19,092 bases of DNA from an uncultured Bacilli bacterium (lineage in GTDB: Bacteria; Bacillota_I; Bacilli_A; RF39; UBA660), in the NCBI GenBank assembly GCA_944345045.1, contig CALVMI010000053.1, positions 1 through 19,092 of the forward strand. Direction: 5' to 3'. Position 1 is the first letter of the stretch. Every line of letters starts with the position of its first letter. The position numbers were made by a program, and so were the translations under genes. The notes beneath the pieces were generated by a model that made no database searches, was not told the origin of the DNA, and worked only from the letters and a program-made list of their open reading frames with translations. Shown one piece after another: positions 13,911 through 19,092 of this stretch.

Positions 13911-14444
13911 ATGGTAAAAGTTAAGAAAAAAATCTGTCTTACAATACAGCTAATTTTATTATTCTTATTTGTTCTTATAGCTAATGTGAGTACAACAAAA
14001 GAATATTCTACGGTATCTAATAATGCAAGTAATCGTGTGATTAATCTATCTACAATGGCTTTAAAATTAGAAGAAGATATCCAAAATGATTTATATAGTG
14101 CTAAAGATACATTTACTGGAGATATAACTGGTTACGGTGCCAATTGTCCTTTATGTAGTGGTAATTTAGCTTGTTCTCGTTATTATGTTAAAGATGGAAC
14201 AACGACATATCCAGATGAGGAATATGGAACAGTACGAATTGTAGCTTCTTCAAGTAATTTACCATGTGGTTCTATTGTTCGATTTGAACTTCCTAACATA
14301 TCTTCTGAACCTATTATTGCGATTGTTTTAGATCGTGGTGTTTTAGGAAATGATTTAGATTTATTAATGCCAAGTGAAGAAGATGCTTACAAATATGTCG
14401 GTCGAAAAACAAAAAGTTATGATGTATTAAGGTTTGGCTATTAA
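13911..14444 (+). CDS. Secreted or membrane-anchored 3D-domain protein, short YabE-like
   Basis: A 177-residue protein with a K-rich N-terminus and a hydrophobic segment (about 8-26), then a region rich in Ser, Asn and Thr, and a C-terminal 3D domain (about 68-177). The domain shows GYGANCPLCSG (74-84), DRG (141-143) and NDLDLLMPSEEDAY (147-160), corresponding to the conserved aspartates of the MltA-like double-psi barrel. Such domains act on peptidoglycan as lytic transglycosylases in YabE, YocH and Rpf/Sps-type proteins. It lies between tatD and ksgA like yabE, but lacks the DUF348 and G5 domains of YabE. Four cysteines (C79, C82, C88, C119) are unusual for an exported protein. DRG replaces the usual DTG. 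RBS AGGTG is 5 bases from ATG. Confidence 0.8.
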   Translation: MVKVKKKICLTIQLILLFLFVLIANVSTTKEYSTVSNNASNRVINLSTMALKLEEDIQNDLYSAKDTFTGDITGYGANCPLCSGNLACSRYYVKDGTTTYPDEEYGTVRIVASSSNLPCGSIVRFELPNISSEPIIAIVLDRGVLGNDLDLLMPSEEDAYKYVGRKTKSYDVLRFGY

Positions 14445-14472
14445 AAGTTCGTCTGTTTAGATGGACTTTTTT
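14443..14472 (+). terminator. Intrinsic terminator after the 3D-domain gene
   Basis: A 12-bp stem, AAAAGTTCGTCT (14443-14454) with AGATGGACTTTT (14459-14470, two G-U pairs), loop GTTT, then more T. Confidence 0.85.
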
Positions 14473-14491
14473 CTTTGAAATATGATATTAT
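14462..14491 (+). promoter_or_regulatory. Probable sigma-A promoter of ksgA
   Basis: TGGACT (14462-14467) is a partial -35 inside the terminator. After 18 bases comes TATTAT (14486-14491), with an extended TGA (14483-14485). Confidence 0.5.
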
Positions 14492-14513
14492 TTAAACGGA
14501 TTTAGGTGATTAT

Positions 14514-15296
14514 ATGAGCAATATTCTGGCAAAAAAAAGTTTGGGTCAAAATTTTTTGAAAGATGAAAATATTTTAAAAAAAATTGCTGATGAAATATCG
14601 GTAACAGAAAAAGATTTGCTTATTGAAATTGGTCCAGGAACAGGTGCTTTAACTAAATATTTAGTAAAAAAAGGGTGTGATGTTCTTTGCTATGAAATTG
14701 ATAGGCGAATGGAAAGTATTTTGAAGCCTTTAATTCATTCAAACGTTCAAATTATTTTTGATGATTTCTTAAAAAGAGATTTAACTAAAGATATAAAGAA
14801 GAAGTATGACAATATTTATGTTGTGGCTAATATTCCTTATTATATTACCACGCCGATTATTGAACATTTGATAAAAAGTGAAATTGTTATTGAACAGATG
14901 GTTTTACTTGTTCAAAAAGAGGTAGCTCTTCGCTTTGTAGCAAAGCCTAAAACAAAAGATTATAGTTATTTTAGCTTATATTTACAACATTATTATTCTA
15001 TTAAAATTCTTTTTGATGTGTCTCCTCAATCTTTTGTGCCATCACCTAAAGTTACGAGCTCCGTTGTTAAATTTGTTAGAAAGCCATCTGTTGTGTTACT
15101 TGATGAAGAAAAGTTTTTCTTGTTTTTAAAGGCAGCTTTCAGTCATAAAAGAAAAACTTTACGAAATAATTTGTCCGAATATTCTTGGGAAAAGATTTGG
15201 GAACTATTGGTGAAAAAAGGGTATTCTCAGACAGTCCGAGCTGAGGAAATTTCTTATGTTGATTTTGTAGATATTTTTAAAGAGATAGATAGCTAG
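14514..15296 (+). CDS. rsmA: 16S rRNA dimethyladenosine transferase (A1518/A1519)
   Basis: A 260-residue KsgA/RsmA enzyme that dimethylates two adjacent adenosines in the 3' hairpin of 16S rRNA late in 30S assembly. KKSLGQNFLKD (7-17) is the N-terminal signature, EIGPGTGALT (38-47) binds SAM, YEID (60-63) the ribose, and NIPYY (106-110) is the catalytic motif IV. SPQSFVPSPKVTSSVV and FSHKRKTLRNNL close the family pattern. Length is slightly under the B. subtilis protein. SD AGGTGA (14504-14509) is 4 bases from ATG. The rnmV gene normally before ksgA is absent. A strong terminator overlaps the stop. Confidence 0.97.
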   Translation: MSNILAKKSLGQNFLKDENILKKIADEISVTEKDLLIEIGPGTGALTKYLVKKGCDVLCYEIDRRMESILKPLIHSNVQIIFDDFLKRDLTKDIKKKYDNIYVVANIPYYITTPIIEHLIKSEIVIEQMVLLVQKEVALRFVAKPKTKDYSYFSLYLQHYYSIKILFDVSPQSFVPSPKVTSSVVKFVRKPSVVLLDEEKFFLFLKAAFSHKRKTLRNNLSEYSWEKIWELLVKKGYSQTVRAEEISYVDFVDIFKEIDS

Positions 15297-15317
15297 TAAA
15301 GTTTTACTAGTTTTTTT
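15292..15317 (+). terminator. Intrinsic terminator after ksgA
   Basis: CTAGTAAA (15293-15300) and TTTACTAG (15303-15310) are inverted repeats around GT, followed by T7. The closing loop must open to at least 4 bases. Confidence 0.8.
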
Positions 15318-15336
15318 CATATATTTTTTTAGGTGA
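15297..15336 (+). promoter_or_regulatory. Putative mother-cell promoter of yabG
   Basis: CATATATT (15318-15325) is a full match to the sigma-E -10 CATAYANT and nearly fits sigma-K CATAnnnTA. A weak -35 TAAAGTT (15297-15303) is 14 bases upstream. SD AGGTGA (15331-15336) begins 5 bases after the -10, the same layout as bofA and yabP. B. subtilis yabG is sigma-K dependent. Confidence 0.45.
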
Positions 15337-15342
15337 AGAAGA

Positions 15343-16116
15343 ATGACATTCCAAGTAGGAGATCTTGTTACAAGAATCAGTTATAATCATGATGTGGTTT
15401 TTAAGATCTTGAATATTCGTGGAGAAGTAGCCTATTTAAAAGGAGTTCAAGTTCGACTTTATGCTGATGCTCCTTTAGAAGATTTGATGCATTATGTAAA
15501 AGAAGATCGTGATGAGGAAGAAGATGTTCTTATTTTACCTGAAGCGTCAGATCGGGGTGATTTTTTTTATTTACCCGGAAAAGTTTTACATATAGATGCT
15601 GATGAAGATTACTTAAAGAGATGCCTAGATTTTTATAAAAGAAATAAAGTTCTAGCTATTGGTAAGAAAGTCGAAGAACGAGAAATTCCTAAACAAATTC
15701 GCAATTTGTTACTTGAGTATCAACCTGATATTGTCATTATTACAGGTCATGATGCATATTATCCTAAAAAGGGTGGTATTCACGACACGAAGAATTATAA
15801 GAATTCTGAAAATTTTATAAAAGCAGTAAAAGAAGCTAGAAAATATGAAAAAAGTCATGAAAAACTGGTGATTATTGCTGGTGCTTGTCAGAGTAATTAT
15901 GAAGAATTAATTAAAGCTGGAGCAAATTTTGCGAGTTCTCCTAAAAGAGTGAATATTCATGCTTTAGATCCGGCTATTATTGCAACTGTACTTGCCATGA
16001 GTGAAAGAAATAAACAAATTGATTTAGTTAAACTTTTATCACGAACGAAATATGGTGCGAGTGGTATGGGTGGAATAATAAGCAATGGAATGATGTATGT
16101 TGGATTTCCAAGGTGA
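15343..16116 (+). CDS. yabG: Sporulation-specific protease YabG
   Basis: A 257-residue cysteine protease that trims spore-coat and cortex-related proteins in the mother cell. The proposed catalytic pair is visible: H136 in TGHDAYY (135-141) and C182 in AGACQSNYEEL (179-189). FQVGDLVTR at the start and SRTKYGASGMGGIISNGMM near the end are typical. Length is slightly below the roughly 290 of B. subtilis. RBS AGGTGA precedes ATG 15343 by 6 bases. It is located after ksgA and before veg exactly as in B. subtilis. Expression is likely confined to the mother cell. Confidence 0.95.
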   Translation: MTFQVGDLVTRISYNHDVVFKILNIRGEVAYLKGVQVRLYADAPLEDLMHYVKEDRDEEEDVLILPEASDRGDFFYLPGKVLHIDADEDYLKRCLDFYKRNKVLAIGKKVEEREIPKQIRNLLLEYQPDIVIITGHDAYYPKKGGIHDTKNYKNSENFIKAVKEARKYEKSHEKLVIIAGACQSNYEELIKAGANFASSPKRVNIHALDPAIIATVLAMSERNKQIDLVKLLSRTKYGASGMGGIISNGMMYVGFPR

Positions 16117-16125
16117 AGGAGGATT

Positions 16126-16338
16126 ATGAATCTCGATATAGTTAGAGAAAAAATTGCTAGTTATTTGCATCGTAATGTAACGGTAAAAGTGTATGGTCTT
16201 CGTAATAAAAACTTTGAATATTATGGAGTAGTAACCGGCGTATATCCTTATGTTTTTACAGTTTTAGTTAATGGAACTCAAAAAAGTTTTAATTATTCCG
16301 ATGTGATAATTGGCGATGTTGTTGTTAAATTAGCGTAA
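16126..16338 (+). CDS. veg: Veg family protein
   Basis: A 70-residue protein with an SH3-like beta fold. Its central YYGVVTGVYPYVFTVLVN and YSDVIIGDVVVKL match Veg (GILAETYPSVFVIQL and YADVLTETVEL in B. subtilis). Veg stimulates biofilm matrix genes in B. subtilis; the molecular mechanism is unclear. RBS AAGGAGG (16117-16123) is close to ATG 16126. It lies 9 bases after yabG with no room for the very strong promoter that B. subtilis veg has, so a source of vegetative expression is not evident unless it lies within yabG. It is about 15 residues shorter than the B. subtilis protein at the C-terminus. Confidence 0.88.
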   Translation: MNLDIVREKIASYLHRNVTVKVYGLRNKNFEYYGVVTGVYPYVFTVLVNGTQKSFNYSDVIIGDVVVKLA

Positions 16339-16343
16339 ATTAC

Positions 16344-16372
16344 TTGAATTTTACCTTTTTATGCTATACAAT
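16344..16372 (+). promoter_or_regulatory. sigma-A promoter of spoVG
   Basis: TTGAAT (16344-16349), 17 bases, TACAAT (16367-16372). The motif ATGCTATA overlaps it, as in front of dnaX. No sigma-H element like that of B. subtilis spoVG is apparent. Confidence 0.65.
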
Positions 16373-16406
16373 AGGTATAAGTTAGTTGACTTTAGAAGGA
16401 GTGTAA

Positions 16407-16676
16407 ATGATGAAAATTACATCTGTAAGTGTTCGTAAGATCACAAAAGAAAATTCAAGATTGAGAGGAATTGCATCTGTTTTAATTGATGATGCTTTTG
16501 CTATTCATGATATCCGTATTATTGAAGGCGATAATGGATTATTTATTGCAATGCCAAGTAGAAAAACGGCTACTGGCGAATACAGAGATGTTTGTCATCC
16601 AATCAATCCAGATGTTCGTGCTATGTTTACTGATGCAATTTTAGAAGAATATAACAAGCAAGATTCTGAAGAATAA
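16407..16676 (+). CDS. spoVG: RNA-binding septation regulator SpoVG
   Basis: An 89-residue protein (88 if the second of two adjacent ATGs is used). The family core is clear: AIHDIRIIEGDNGLFIAMPS and the following YRDVCHPINPDVR. SpoVG binds RNA and DNA and affects asymmetric septation, capsule and stress genes in various Bacillota. AAGGAG (16396-16401) is 5 bases before ATG 16407 and 8 before ATG 16410, so both starts are possible. It is transcribed alone between its sigma-A promoter and a strong terminator. In B. subtilis it lies next to purR and gcaD, which are absent here. Confidence 0.96.
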   Translation: MMKITSVSVRKITKENSRLRGIASVLIDDAFAIHDIRIIEGDNGLFIAMPSRKTATGEYRDVCHPINPDVRAMFTDAILEEYNKQDSEE

Positions 16677-16700
16677 TTCTAGGAAACTAGAATTTTTTTT
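16675..16700 (+). terminator. Intrinsic terminator after spoVG
   Basis: Perfect 8-bp stem AATTCTAG (16675-16682) / CTAGAATT (16687-16694) with a GAAA tetraloop, then T to 16700. Confidence 0.92.
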
Positions 16701-16704
16701 GCGT

Positions 16705-16743
16705 GAATATTTTTTTCTTTTTAACATATACTTTTTTAGGTGA
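16705..16743 (+). promoter_or_regulatory. Putative sigma-E promoter of yabPQ
   Basis: -35 GAATATT (16705-16711) and -10 CATATACT (16725-16732), 13 bases apart, match the sigma-E consensus KMATATT and CATAYANT at every position. SD AGGTGA (16738-16743) begins 5 bases after the -10. B. subtilis yabP is sigma-E dependent. Confidence 0.72.
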
Positions 16744-16748
16744 TCATT

Positions 16749-17045
16749 GTGGAAACAGAAAAGAATATTCCATTAGTACCAGCAAATCATGAAGTGAAAA
16801 TTATAGATCGTCGTGAGATTTATATTACCGGAGTAAAAAAAATTAGTAGTTTTGATAATGAAGAATTTTTGTTAGAAACAACTATGGGTGTTTTGCTATT
16901 AAAAGGAAGCGGTTTAGAAATATTAAAACTAGATACTCATGATGGCAATGTCCGAATTAAAGGAAAAATTAATAGTTATCAATACTTAGAGAACGGAAAG
17001 ACTAAAGCTAAAGAAGAAAGCTTTATGGCTAAATTATTTAAATAA
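16749..17045 (+). CDS. yabP: Spore cortex/coat assembly protein YabP
   Basis: A 98-residue protein aligning over its length with B. subtilis YabP: REIYITGVKKISSFDNEEF, LLETTMGVLLLKGSGLEI and a C-terminal FMAKLFK. SFDNEEFLLET is essentially identical to B. subtilis. YabP and YabQ are mother-cell proteins needed for cortex formation. GTG 16749 was chosen because AGGTGA is 5 bases upstream; an earlier in-frame GTG at 16740 lies inside that SD. The stop codon overlaps the yabQ start (TAATG). In B. subtilis the order is also yabP-yabQ-divIC. Confidence 0.94.
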   Translation: METEKNIPLVPANHEVKIIDRREIYITGVKKISSFDNEEFLLETTMGVLLLKGSGLEILKLDTHDGNVRIKGKINSYQYLENGKTKAKEESFMAKLFK

Positions 17046-17356
17046 TGGATGAGATAGTTCAGTTATTATCGTTTCTTTTTTCCTTTTTATTTGGCTTTGG
17101 TTTTCATATTATGACAAGGTGGCATTTTAAAATTACGGAAACATATTCTACCTTGCTTAAATATGTAACAACTATTCTATTTGTTATTAACATTGTTTTA
17201 TTTTATGTTTATATTATGTATCATTTAAACGATGGTGTTTTACATATATATTTTTTACTATTTGTAGCATTTGGCTTTTTAATGTTCGATTTTGTTCAAA
17301 AACATGTAAAGTTGCCTGGTTTTTTGTCATCTAAAGTTGAAAAAAATATTCACTAG
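17045..17356 (+). CDS. yabQ: Spore cortex protein YabQ, short form
   Basis: A 103-residue polytopic membrane protein with three hydrophobic segments (about 5-23, 37-59, 64-84). The stretch SFLFSFLFGFGFHIMTRW resembles the first membrane helices of YabQ. Its start codon overlaps the yabP stop by one base, so it is translationally coupled. It is about half as long as B. subtilis YabQ (about 210) and lacks the long cytoplasmic tail. Sequence similarity alone is weak in such a hydrophobic protein; the call rests mainly on position between yabP and divIC. Confidence 0.82.
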   Translation: MDEIVQLLSFLFSFLFGFGFHIMTRWHFKITETYSTLLKYVTTILFVINIVLFYVYIMYHLNDGVLHIYFLLFVAFGFLMFDFVQKHVKLPGFLSSKVEKNIH

Positions 17357-17365
17357 TGTTATAGT
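17337..17365 (+). promoter_or_regulatory. sigma-A promoter of divIC
   Basis: TTGAAA (17337-17342), 17 bases, TATAGT (17360-17365) with an extended TGT (17357-17359). It would separate vegetative divIC expression from sporulation expression of yabPQ. Confidence 0.65.
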
Positions 17366-17396
17366 GTGTTACAAGAGTATGAATAGGTGACGAAAG

Positions 17397-17702
17397 ATGA
17401 GAAAAAAGAAAGGTACGGCTAAAGCTAAAAAAAGATTTTTGTTTTTATCTGTTTTTTTCGTGGGATTAGTAGCGCTTTCAGTCGTTTCTATTTTTCGTGA
17501 TTGGATTCAGATAATGAGCAACAAACAAGAAATAGCTAGTTTAACTAGTTATTATGATGATCTGCTTTCTGAAGAAGAAAGCTTAACAAGTGAAGTTACT
17601 AAGTTACATGATCCAGATTATGTTGCGCGTTATGCTAGAGAAAAATATATGTATTCTTTACCTGGTGAGTTTATTATCAAACTTCCTGAAGATTCTGAAT
17701 AG
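17397..17702 (+). CDS. divIC: Cell division protein DivIC/FtsB
   Basis: A 101-residue bitopic division protein: basic cytoplasmic tail (1-13), one transmembrane helix (about 14-32), a coiled coil (about 38-70, EIASLTSYYDDLLSEEESL) and the characteristic DPDYVARYAREKYMY (72-86). It pairs with FtsL and DivIB to activate septal peptidoglycan synthesis. AGGTGA (17385-17390) lies 6 bases before ATG. It sits after yabPQ as in B. subtilis; the yabR and spoIIE genes that normally follow are replaced by the ABC-like pair. Confidence 0.95.
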   Translation: MRKKKGTAKAKKRFLFLSVFFVGLVALSVVSIFRDWIQIMSNKQEIASLTSYYDDLLSEEESLTSEVTKLHDPDYVARYAREKYMYSLPGEFIIKLPEDSE

Positions 17703-17729
17703 AAAGTTTTTCTTTCTTTTCTTTTTTTT
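17701..17729 (+). terminator. Weak intrinsic terminator after divIC
   Basis: AGAAAG (17701-17706) pairs with CTTTCT (17712-17717) over a T5 loop, followed by a long pyrimidine tract. The stem is short and AT-rich. Confidence 0.4.
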
Positions 17730-17757
17730 CTGTCTTAAAATATAGGAAGTGGTATTT

Positions 17758-18444
17758 ATGGAGAAATTTTGTCATATAAAATTGTTTGATTTACAATTAA
17801 ATGGGGAAATGTTACTTAATGATTTTTCTCTTTCTTTTGTATCTTTAAAGAGTGTTTGTTTGTTAGGGGAAAGTGGTTCTGGTAAATCTGTTCTTTTAAG
17901 AGCATTAGCAAAAAATCCGTCACTTTTTCAAACAAATGGTAAAATTTCTTTTTATTTTTTAGAAAGTTTAGATGCTCGCGATTGGAAAACAGAAATAAAT
18001 TTTCAAAATTTTGATTTAGAAACTAAAGAATATTTGGAAAAATTTTTAAAATCTCCTTTTGCTTCACAAAGATATGCACTTATAAGAAAAGTATTAGAAC
18101 AACCCGATTTTTTGTTTTGTGAAAGTCTATCTTCTATTTTATCTTTAAAAGAATTGAGTTTCTTTTTAGAATTTTTAAAAAAGAGAGGAATTTCTCTTTT
18201 CTATGTTACAAATCAAATAGAAGAAACACCAATGTTTGATTATTTACAAGTTATAAAAAGCGAAAAAATTGCGATTGAAGGACCAATGTTGTCGGTATTG
18301 CAAGAAGAAAAATTAATGAAGAGATTGGGCTTTTCTTTGCCTTTTTATGTAAATATGAGCATTCAATTACAATATTATGGTGTTGTAGATAAAATTTGTT
18401 TATCTAAAGAAGAATTGGAGGAAGAAATATGGAAATCCAATTAG
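17758..18444 (+). CDS. Degenerate ABC ATPase, EcfA1-like
   Basis: A 228-residue protein with an intact Walker A, GESGSGKS (37-44), in an ABC fold, but other motifs have eroded. There is no LSGGQ signature (SPFASQRYALIRKVL at 99-113 stands in its place), the Walker B end reads FLFCES instead of LLLDEP (118-123), and the switch histidine is N152 (YVTNQ). The C-terminal GFSLPFYVNMSIQLQYYGV and the SKEELEEEI tail resemble the C-terminal extension of energy-coupling-factor ATPases EcfA (CbiO). Family members are about 280 residues. ATG 17758 is set by AGGAA 9 bases upstream. It overlaps the next gene by 16 bases. It probably binds ATP but with a compromised site; role unknown. Confidence 0.65.
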   Translation: MEKFCHIKLFDLQLNGEMLLNDFSLSFVSLKSVCLLGESGSGKSVLLRALAKNPSLFQTNGKISFYFLESLDARDWKTEINFQNFDLETKEYLEKFLKSPFASQRYALIRKVLEQPDFLFCESLSSILSLKELSFFLEFLKKRGISLFYVTNQIEETPMFDYLQVIKSEKIAIEGPMLSVLQEEKLMKRLGFSLPFYVNMSIQLQYYGVVDKICLSKEELEEEIWKSN

Positions 18445-19082
18445 ATAAGTTTAAAAATTCTAAAACTTTTTCAATTTTAGTAAATTATCCGGAAAAATTG
18501 AAAAATGTAAAGACTACCTCTTCTTATGGTTATGTAACTAATGAGTATCATCATGATAAAATATCAGCTGTAGAATTTTTAAAAAAATTTAGTCTTTTTT
18601 CAGAAGAGAAGATTCTTCAAGCCTTACAATTAGTAAAATTGAAATCTTCCATTTTCTATGTGTCTATGCAGACTTTAACCAGATTAGAGCAGAAAAAAGT
18701 TGAGCTAGCTTTAGCTTTATTATTGCAGTCAAAAGTGTTGATATGTGAATATTTTTTTGAAGAAATGTCTTATAATGAACAAGATTATTTTAAAAGATTG
18801 TTTAGAAATATGATGCATAAAAAGAATGTTTCTATTATTTTGATAGAAAAAAATATGAATTTTGTTTGTGAAACTGTGAAATCTTTTTATTTATTTACTT
18901 CTAATGGAAAATATAAATTTATTGAGGATTTTTATAATGAGGAAATATATCAATATGTACAGATGCCTTTTACAGTAGAGCTTGTAAAATACTTGGAATC
19001 TTGTGGTCATAAAATTGATCATGATGTTACTTTTAATGAAACTTTAAAAGCTATTTATCGAGGTGTCGAAAGTAAAAATTGA
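18429..19082 (+). CDS. Degenerate ABC ATPase, EcfA2-like, no Walker A
   Basis: A 217-residue protein. SMQTLTRLEQKKVELALALL (79-98) aligns with the signature-helix region (LSGGQxQRVALAxAL), VLICEYFFEEMS (103-114) with Walker B, and SIILIEKNMN (135-144) with the H-loop strand, but the consensus residues are replaced at each site and no P-loop exists in the N-terminal 80 residues. The C-terminal MPFTVELVKYLESCGHKI, then DVTFNETLKAIY, resembles the EcfA C-terminal domain. GGAGGAA (18418-18424) upstream and a 16-base overlap with the previous gene indicate coupled translation and a likely heterodimer. The frame is fully open with local base composition, so it is selected rather than a recent pseudogene. 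Any EcfT-like partner would lie beyond 19092. Confidence 0.55.
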   Translation: MEIQLDKFKNSKTFSILVNYPEKLKNVKTTSSYGYVTNEYHHDKISAVEFLKKFSLFSEEKILQALQLVKLKSSIFYVSMQTLTRLEQKKVELALALLLQSKVLICEYFFEEMSYNEQDYFKRLFRNMMHKKNVSIILIEKNMNFVCETVKSFYLFTSNGKYKFIEDFYNEEIYQYVQMPFTVELVKYLESCGHKIDHDVTFNETLKAIYRGVESKN

Positions 19083-19092
19083 AGCTTTAAAA

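Noticed and set aside
14080..14444. 3D-domain gene as a pseudogene remnant of yabE
   Set aside because: It has an intact frame, signal-anchor, strong promoter, SD and terminator, and a complete 3D domain, so it reads as a functional short protein.
15551..15590. A fourth Noc site near TTTACCCGGAAAAG in yabG
   Set aside because: It departs from the palindrome at several positions and lacks the CCCGGG core.

Overview
The window is a very AT-rich chromosomal segment in which every recognisable gene is on the + strand. It reads as the origin-proximal arm of an endospore-forming, low-GC Bacillota of the Bacilli type. The gene content and much of the order match the Bacillus subtilis region from gyrA to divIC: gyrA, SRP RNA, tadA, dnaX, ybaB, recR, bofA, holB, ricT, trmN6, metS, tatD, a YabE-like 3D protein, ksgA, yabG, veg, spoVG, yabP, yabQ and divIC. 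A pth-mfd-spoVT block, which in B. subtilis lies between spoVG and yabP, sits upstream of metS here. BofA, SpoVT, YabG, YabP and YabQ imply sporulation. The minimal SRP RNA, compact proteins and low GC suggest an Erysipelotrichia-like or other reduced Bacilli lineage rather than Bacillus itself; that placement is inference.

Bases 1-161 are the end of gyrA. Bases 162-860 carry no gene but hold seven ParB sites (parS) and one Noc site; two further perfect Noc sites lie inside ybaB and trmN6. A 71-nt SRP RNA with its own promoter follows. Next come tadA, then dnaX-ybaB-recR with a terminator, then a tightly packed run bofA-holB-ricT-trmN6-pth-mfd (sporulation control, clamp-loader delta prime, RNase Y cofactor, tRNA methylation, peptidyl-tRNA hydrolysis, transcription-coupled repair).

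spoVT (with a sigma-G-like promoter and a terminator), an RNHCP-domain zinc protein with a strong sigma-A promoter, and a methionine-type T-box controlling metS-tatD occupy 10.3-13.9 kb. The 3D-domain secreted protein, ksgA, yabG-veg, spoVG and yabP-yabQ-divIC follow, mostly separated by clear intrinsic terminators. The window closes with two overlapping genes for degenerate ABC ATPases that look like eroded EcfA1/EcfA2 subunits.

The most notable observations are: the dense parS cluster with alternating site variants; the Noc sites written into two coding sequences in two reading frames; one promoter/Shine-Dalgarno architecture shared exactly by three sporulation genes (bofA, yabG, yabP); and the decayed ECF-ATPase pair next to divIC. 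No phage, IS element, CRISPR array or obvious horizontally acquired island is visible.
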